64,000 bases of DNA, taken from Manihot esculenta (taxonomy: Eukaryota > Streptophyta > Magnoliopsida > Malpighiales > Euphorbiaceae). The notes under the pieces are model-generated. The model was not told where the DNA came from, made no database searches, and was given only the letters and a program-made list of their open reading frames with translations. Position numbers and translations under genes: made by a program. Positions 61,027 to 64,000 of this stretch are shown piece after piece. The stretch spans positions 932,389-996,388 of the forward strand of contig NC_035174.2 in NCBI RefSeq assembly GCF_001659605.2, written 5' to 3'. Every line of letters begins with the position of its first letter. Position 1 is the first letter of the stretch.

Positions 61027-61078
61027 GTAAATGATATTATAAAATGCGCTAATCCTTTATAGTTTCGTGTTTTTGCAG
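61027..61078 (+). other. Possible 52-nt intron in the retroelement gag region
   Basis: The segment begins GTAAATG and ends TTTTTGCAG. Removing it joins the PF04195-like frame (ending at 61026) to the Ser-rich frame (from 61079) in phase and bypasses the TGA near 61032. It is short for a plant intron, so a mutation or another explanation is possible. Confidence 0.35.
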
Positions 61079-61702
61079 CTTCTGTCGTTGAAATGGAAGA
61101 GATCAGGCATCCGAAGAATTTAGTCCTGTCTCGGGATAATATGCATGCAATTTTCGATGCCCTTCGGGCTGGGCGTTCTGTGCCTGAGGTCGCTGCAGAG
61201 GTGGCTCAAGTTACTTCTTCCAAGAAAGTTAGCCGACCTCCTACCAAGGCTTCCTCTCGAGATCCTAAGCTAAGCTCTCGAGGCTCTAAGTCATCTCGGC
61301 CCTCTAGTCGTGGCAAGTCTGTAACGACCCGGAAAACCGATACCCCTCTTGTAACGGTCCGAACCGCTCGGCACTAGGATCCAGATCGGCTTAAGGCCGC
61401 CTAGACCCGTAGTAAGCCTCTCTTAAACTCTGTGTACCTGTTAAAATCCCATACATGATCCGACTGGACTATTAACTGATAAAACTTTACTTTAAAACTA
61501 CCAGACTTAACCTTTAAAACACTCTCTGTAGGTCCAATCATATGAACCAAAATGCTCAGATATACAAATCTGAACTAGCCTTCAGGCTATCTATAATACA
61601 CCAGTGATGCTCTACCAAGTAACCTCCATGCCCTATGCGCTGTGTCATAGAACCCACTCTGTAAGGGTCAGCATATCATAAGTTAACTTGGCTACCATAG
61701 AG

Positions 61703-61819
61703 TCACAGGAATCAAACCTGGTCTTCTCTAATGGCCTCTCTCTGGATCACAGGACTCAAACCTGGTCTTTCCTATGCACTGGTCTTGGGTCAAAGGAATT
61801 AATCCCTGTCTTCCCTCAC
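61703..61819. repeat. Three diverged ~43-bp tandem repeats inside the LTR
   Basis: Units start at 61703, 61747 and 61790 with TCACAGGAATCAAACCTGG or close variants. A further pair sharing GGCTATTG-AGTCGCCT lies near 62258 and 62412. Confidence 0.7.
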
Positions 61820-62800
61820 AGTTATAATTCACTGGGTTTTCGAAACACAACATATATTAAGCCTGGTCTGACTCATTTCTCATCAAGAAACTGTAAAACA
61901 GGATACATGCATACACTAGGGATTAACATACACTAGACAATAGGCAAAAGCACATTCTAACTCATTTATACATTAACTGACTAACTATACATATATCTCT
62001 TTATATACATCATTATACATCATGTCCACACTATACTATGACACAAGCAATCCTTTAGCATAACTCTGTTGCTTCTGCCCTTCCCAGCTACTCTGAACCT
62101 GCAAAACTGGGATTAAGGGAAAGGGATGAGCTTCTAAAGCCCAGTGAGTAGAAACACTGAAAACAGTTCATTCATACACACTATATATGAAAATGCATCA
62201 CCAAACAAACATCTCAATATATCTTGGATTAGACATGACCCCAAAACTCCCTCGACGGGCTATTGAAGTCGCCTTGGTCCAATCTCCACTAAGGTAGACA
62301 TGACCCCAAAAATACCCTCTGTCACTACTGGGCCCCCCAAAGGAGCTACACAGGGCATTCCAACATGTACTTGCCCAACTGACCTGACACAATGACAGGA
62401 GCCGAAGCTTAGGCTATTGGAGTCGCCTGGGTCCACCTAATCTCTGATCACATAATATGCAATGCTTCATATTCGTGATTCTAATGCAATCACCTTAATA
62501 CATATCATACCATTCATGATGCATGAACTATGCTACAGCACTATGTTTCTTTAATAAAAGATTAAGTTTAGTTCTACTCACCTCTGCTCCTCAAGCAGAA
62601 ACCTGACTGACTCTGCAACTGCTAAACCTGACGACCTCCCTGAACTGTCGGGTCCGATCCTACACAAAAGGACTCGATTGAGGTGTCAAACATACTCTTA
62701 TTAACTCTTAAACATCTTCCCAAAACCCCTCTAAAAGCTCATAGAACAATCACTTAAAACATGCAAAGGAAAAGCTAGGCAGGACACCTTCGGCGGCATC

Positions 62801-63562
62801 TTCGGCGGCCGAATGTGCAGGACAGATCCGAAAGTCCATTCTTTCGGAGGCAACCTTAGGCAGCCGAAACTGCCTCTTCAAGGGGTTCGGCGGCCGAATC
62901 CTCCCTTCGGCGGCCGAACCTGAGTTCATCCAGAACTCAGCTTCGTGCACAACCATCTCCTGCCAAGCACCAACACCACTCCAACATGCATAACTCCTTT
63001 TTAACTTGCATATACTCTAGTATATGCACAAAGGGGTCCAAACTACCTATTAACCCCAACAAAACAGCAACTATAACACATAATCATGCTTACACCAAAA
63101 CATCTCCAAAACTCACTTTACCCCTACTCATGCAAACGCTACCCTTAACCTCTTTAAACGCTGTTAAAACTCATTAAAACAAGCTTAAGATCTTCACTTA
63201 CCTCTTGATCCAAGAAGCTGAAGAATCCAAACACAGCAACTTCTCTTCAAAAACACAAAACCATCAAAACCTCCCTTTTCTCTCAAAAACGTTCAAAACC
63301 TTTGCAAATGACCAAACCTTCTGCATAAGCTGATTAAAGCTTGCAGATGAGTCAAGGGAGACGTGGCCTAACCTCTGATCATGATCTGGAGGTGAACACC
63401 TGTCCAAACCACCGACTGAAGAGCGTGCACAGCTGACCGACCACCTTAGCTTCGCCTGCCGAAACTGCATGCAAAACCATGCAACGTTCGGGGGCCGAAC
63501 CTAAACTTCGGAAGCTGAACATTGAGCACTTTCGGCGGCCGAACTTACATTCGGGGGCCGAA
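62801..63562. repeat. Six near-palindromic TTCGGCGGCCGAA words in the LTR
   Basis: Copies at 62801-62813, 62886-62898, 62906-62918, 63487-63499, 63531-63543 and 63550-63562. Four read TTCGGCGGCCGAA and two TTCGGGGGCCGAA. Each can fold on itself, and each contains CpG-rich cores unusual for the surrounding sequence. Confidence 0.85.
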
Positions 63563-64000
63563 CCTGGCCTTTGTCTCCAAAGCCTTTTCTCTGCAAAACT
63601 CATTCCTATTTCATTTAAAACCATTAAAACACTTTCCTTTACCCTTGCTCTACCCTTCAAAGAAGGTCCACTATCAGAAATTCCACCGGACGGTAGGAAT
63701 TCCGATGCCTGAACGAGCCGGGTATTACAAAGTCGGCCTTGACTATTAAGCCTATTGAAGAGTCTAAGTCTGCTCAAGGTTCTTCAGAGGGTGTGAAGGG
63801 AGTTTCTCTAGCCATTGTGGAGCAGACTGAGGTCGTTGAACAGGCACAGTTGGGTCTTGCTCGTTCTTCTGAAGAGGTGTCAGGGGGAAAACTTAAGTCC
63901 CCCATTGCCGAGGATGAGGAGGCCCTTGGGAAGGGAAAAGAGATCGTCCTTGTGGAGGATGACGCCTTGGAAGCGCCTGCCAAGGATGCCCCTGCCTCTG

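Larger units (their letters stand above)
61320..63729. mobile_element. Solo LTR (2410 bp) nested in the gypsy-like element, with AAGTC target duplication
   Basis: The ends are TGTAACGACCCGG and CCGGGTATTACA (complement TGTAATACCCGG), TG...CA with imperfect ~12-bp inverted repeats. Direct duplications AAGTC lie at 61315-61319 and 63730-63734. There is no gag/pol frame inside. The length and the TGTAA...CCCGG ends fit LTRs of large plant chromovirus-type gypsy elements (Tekay/Del-like), as recalled. The transcription orientation is unresolved, but the end at 63729 read on the minus strand looks more like an LTR start. Internal repeats include six near-palindromic TTCGG-[CG]-GGCCGAA words and three ~43-bp units. 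Confidence 0.85.
59931..64000 (+). mobile_element. Ty3/gypsy-like retroelement with gypsy-type gag-region domain, interrupted, runs off the right edge
   Basis: A leader at 59931-60297 is followed by an ATG at 60298 (MEGPRLPDVANLRSH). The frame then shifts around the C-run at 60440-60465 and again near 60500. From about 60510 to 60800 it reads the 'putative gypsy type transposon' domain (PF04195-like): PFPFTPFFIEVFRYFGVTP, then FESICRSWGFTPTACLF, then YYFSPRSGLSLF and SIKGWVENF. A Ser/Lys/Arg-rich segment follows at 61093-61319. It is interrupted by the 2410-bp LTR at 61320-63729, and an acidic Ser/Glu-rich segment continues from 63735 to the window edge. The frameshifts indicate an inactive element. 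Protease, RT and integrase would lie beyond the window, if present. Confidence 0.65.

Overview
The window is plant nuclear DNA from a eudicot. It has AT-rich intergenic DNA, many short GT-AG introns, nuclear genes for chloroplast proteins (Rieske protein, Iojap), and Ty3/gypsy, LINE and hAT repeats. How closely the BOI-type RING ligase and PAT1 resemble rosid homologues suggests a rosid, perhaps Malpighiales. That placement is from memory of the families, not from a search.

Nine protein-coding loci can be supported. On the minus strand: a BOI-related RING E3 ligase (6321-7533, 3 exons), a ribosomal protein L27 locus whose start codon reads ATT (14491-14898), a 2OG-oxygenase-like protein (19163-21397, 2 exons), the SR-like splicing factor SR45 (23607-29531, 12 exons), a SAUR (31602-31988), the Rieske protein PetC (41705-43824, 5 exons) and a Pumilio/PUF protein (54938-56452). 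On the plus strand: chloroplast Iojap/RsfS (15183-17292, 5 exons) and the mRNA-decay factor PAT1 (49242-54023, 5 exons). Exons were joined by hand using GT-AG sites, reading phase and family similarity. Each model closes in frame at a length close to that of its family.

The genes do not form one pathway. Several concern RNA and translation (L27, SR45, PAT1, PUF), two concern the chloroplast (Iojap, PetC), and two concern hormone or stress signalling (SAUR, BOI-like). L27 and Iojap are divergent neighbours with only 284 bp between their coding starts.

The rest is intergenic or repeat DNA. From 36.0 to 41 kb there is a 1432-bp solo LTR with a 5-bp target duplication, a 453-bp hAT MITE with an 8-bp target duplication, a probable copia-type LTR and an RNase H fragment of a LINE. 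A broken LINE endonuclease/reverse transcriptase lies at 44.8-46.7 kb. From about 57.45 kb to the right edge are two related Ty3/gypsy-like elements. The second is interrupted by a 2410-bp solo LTR flanked by AAGTC on both sides, and its reading frame continues across the insertion.

I did not find a clearly novel multi-gene system. The observations most worth checking are the L27 copy without an ATG, the oxygenase-like protein lacking iron ligands, the PUF protein with only three canonical RNA-reading repeats, the nested LTR, and the target-duplicated solo LTR and MITE.
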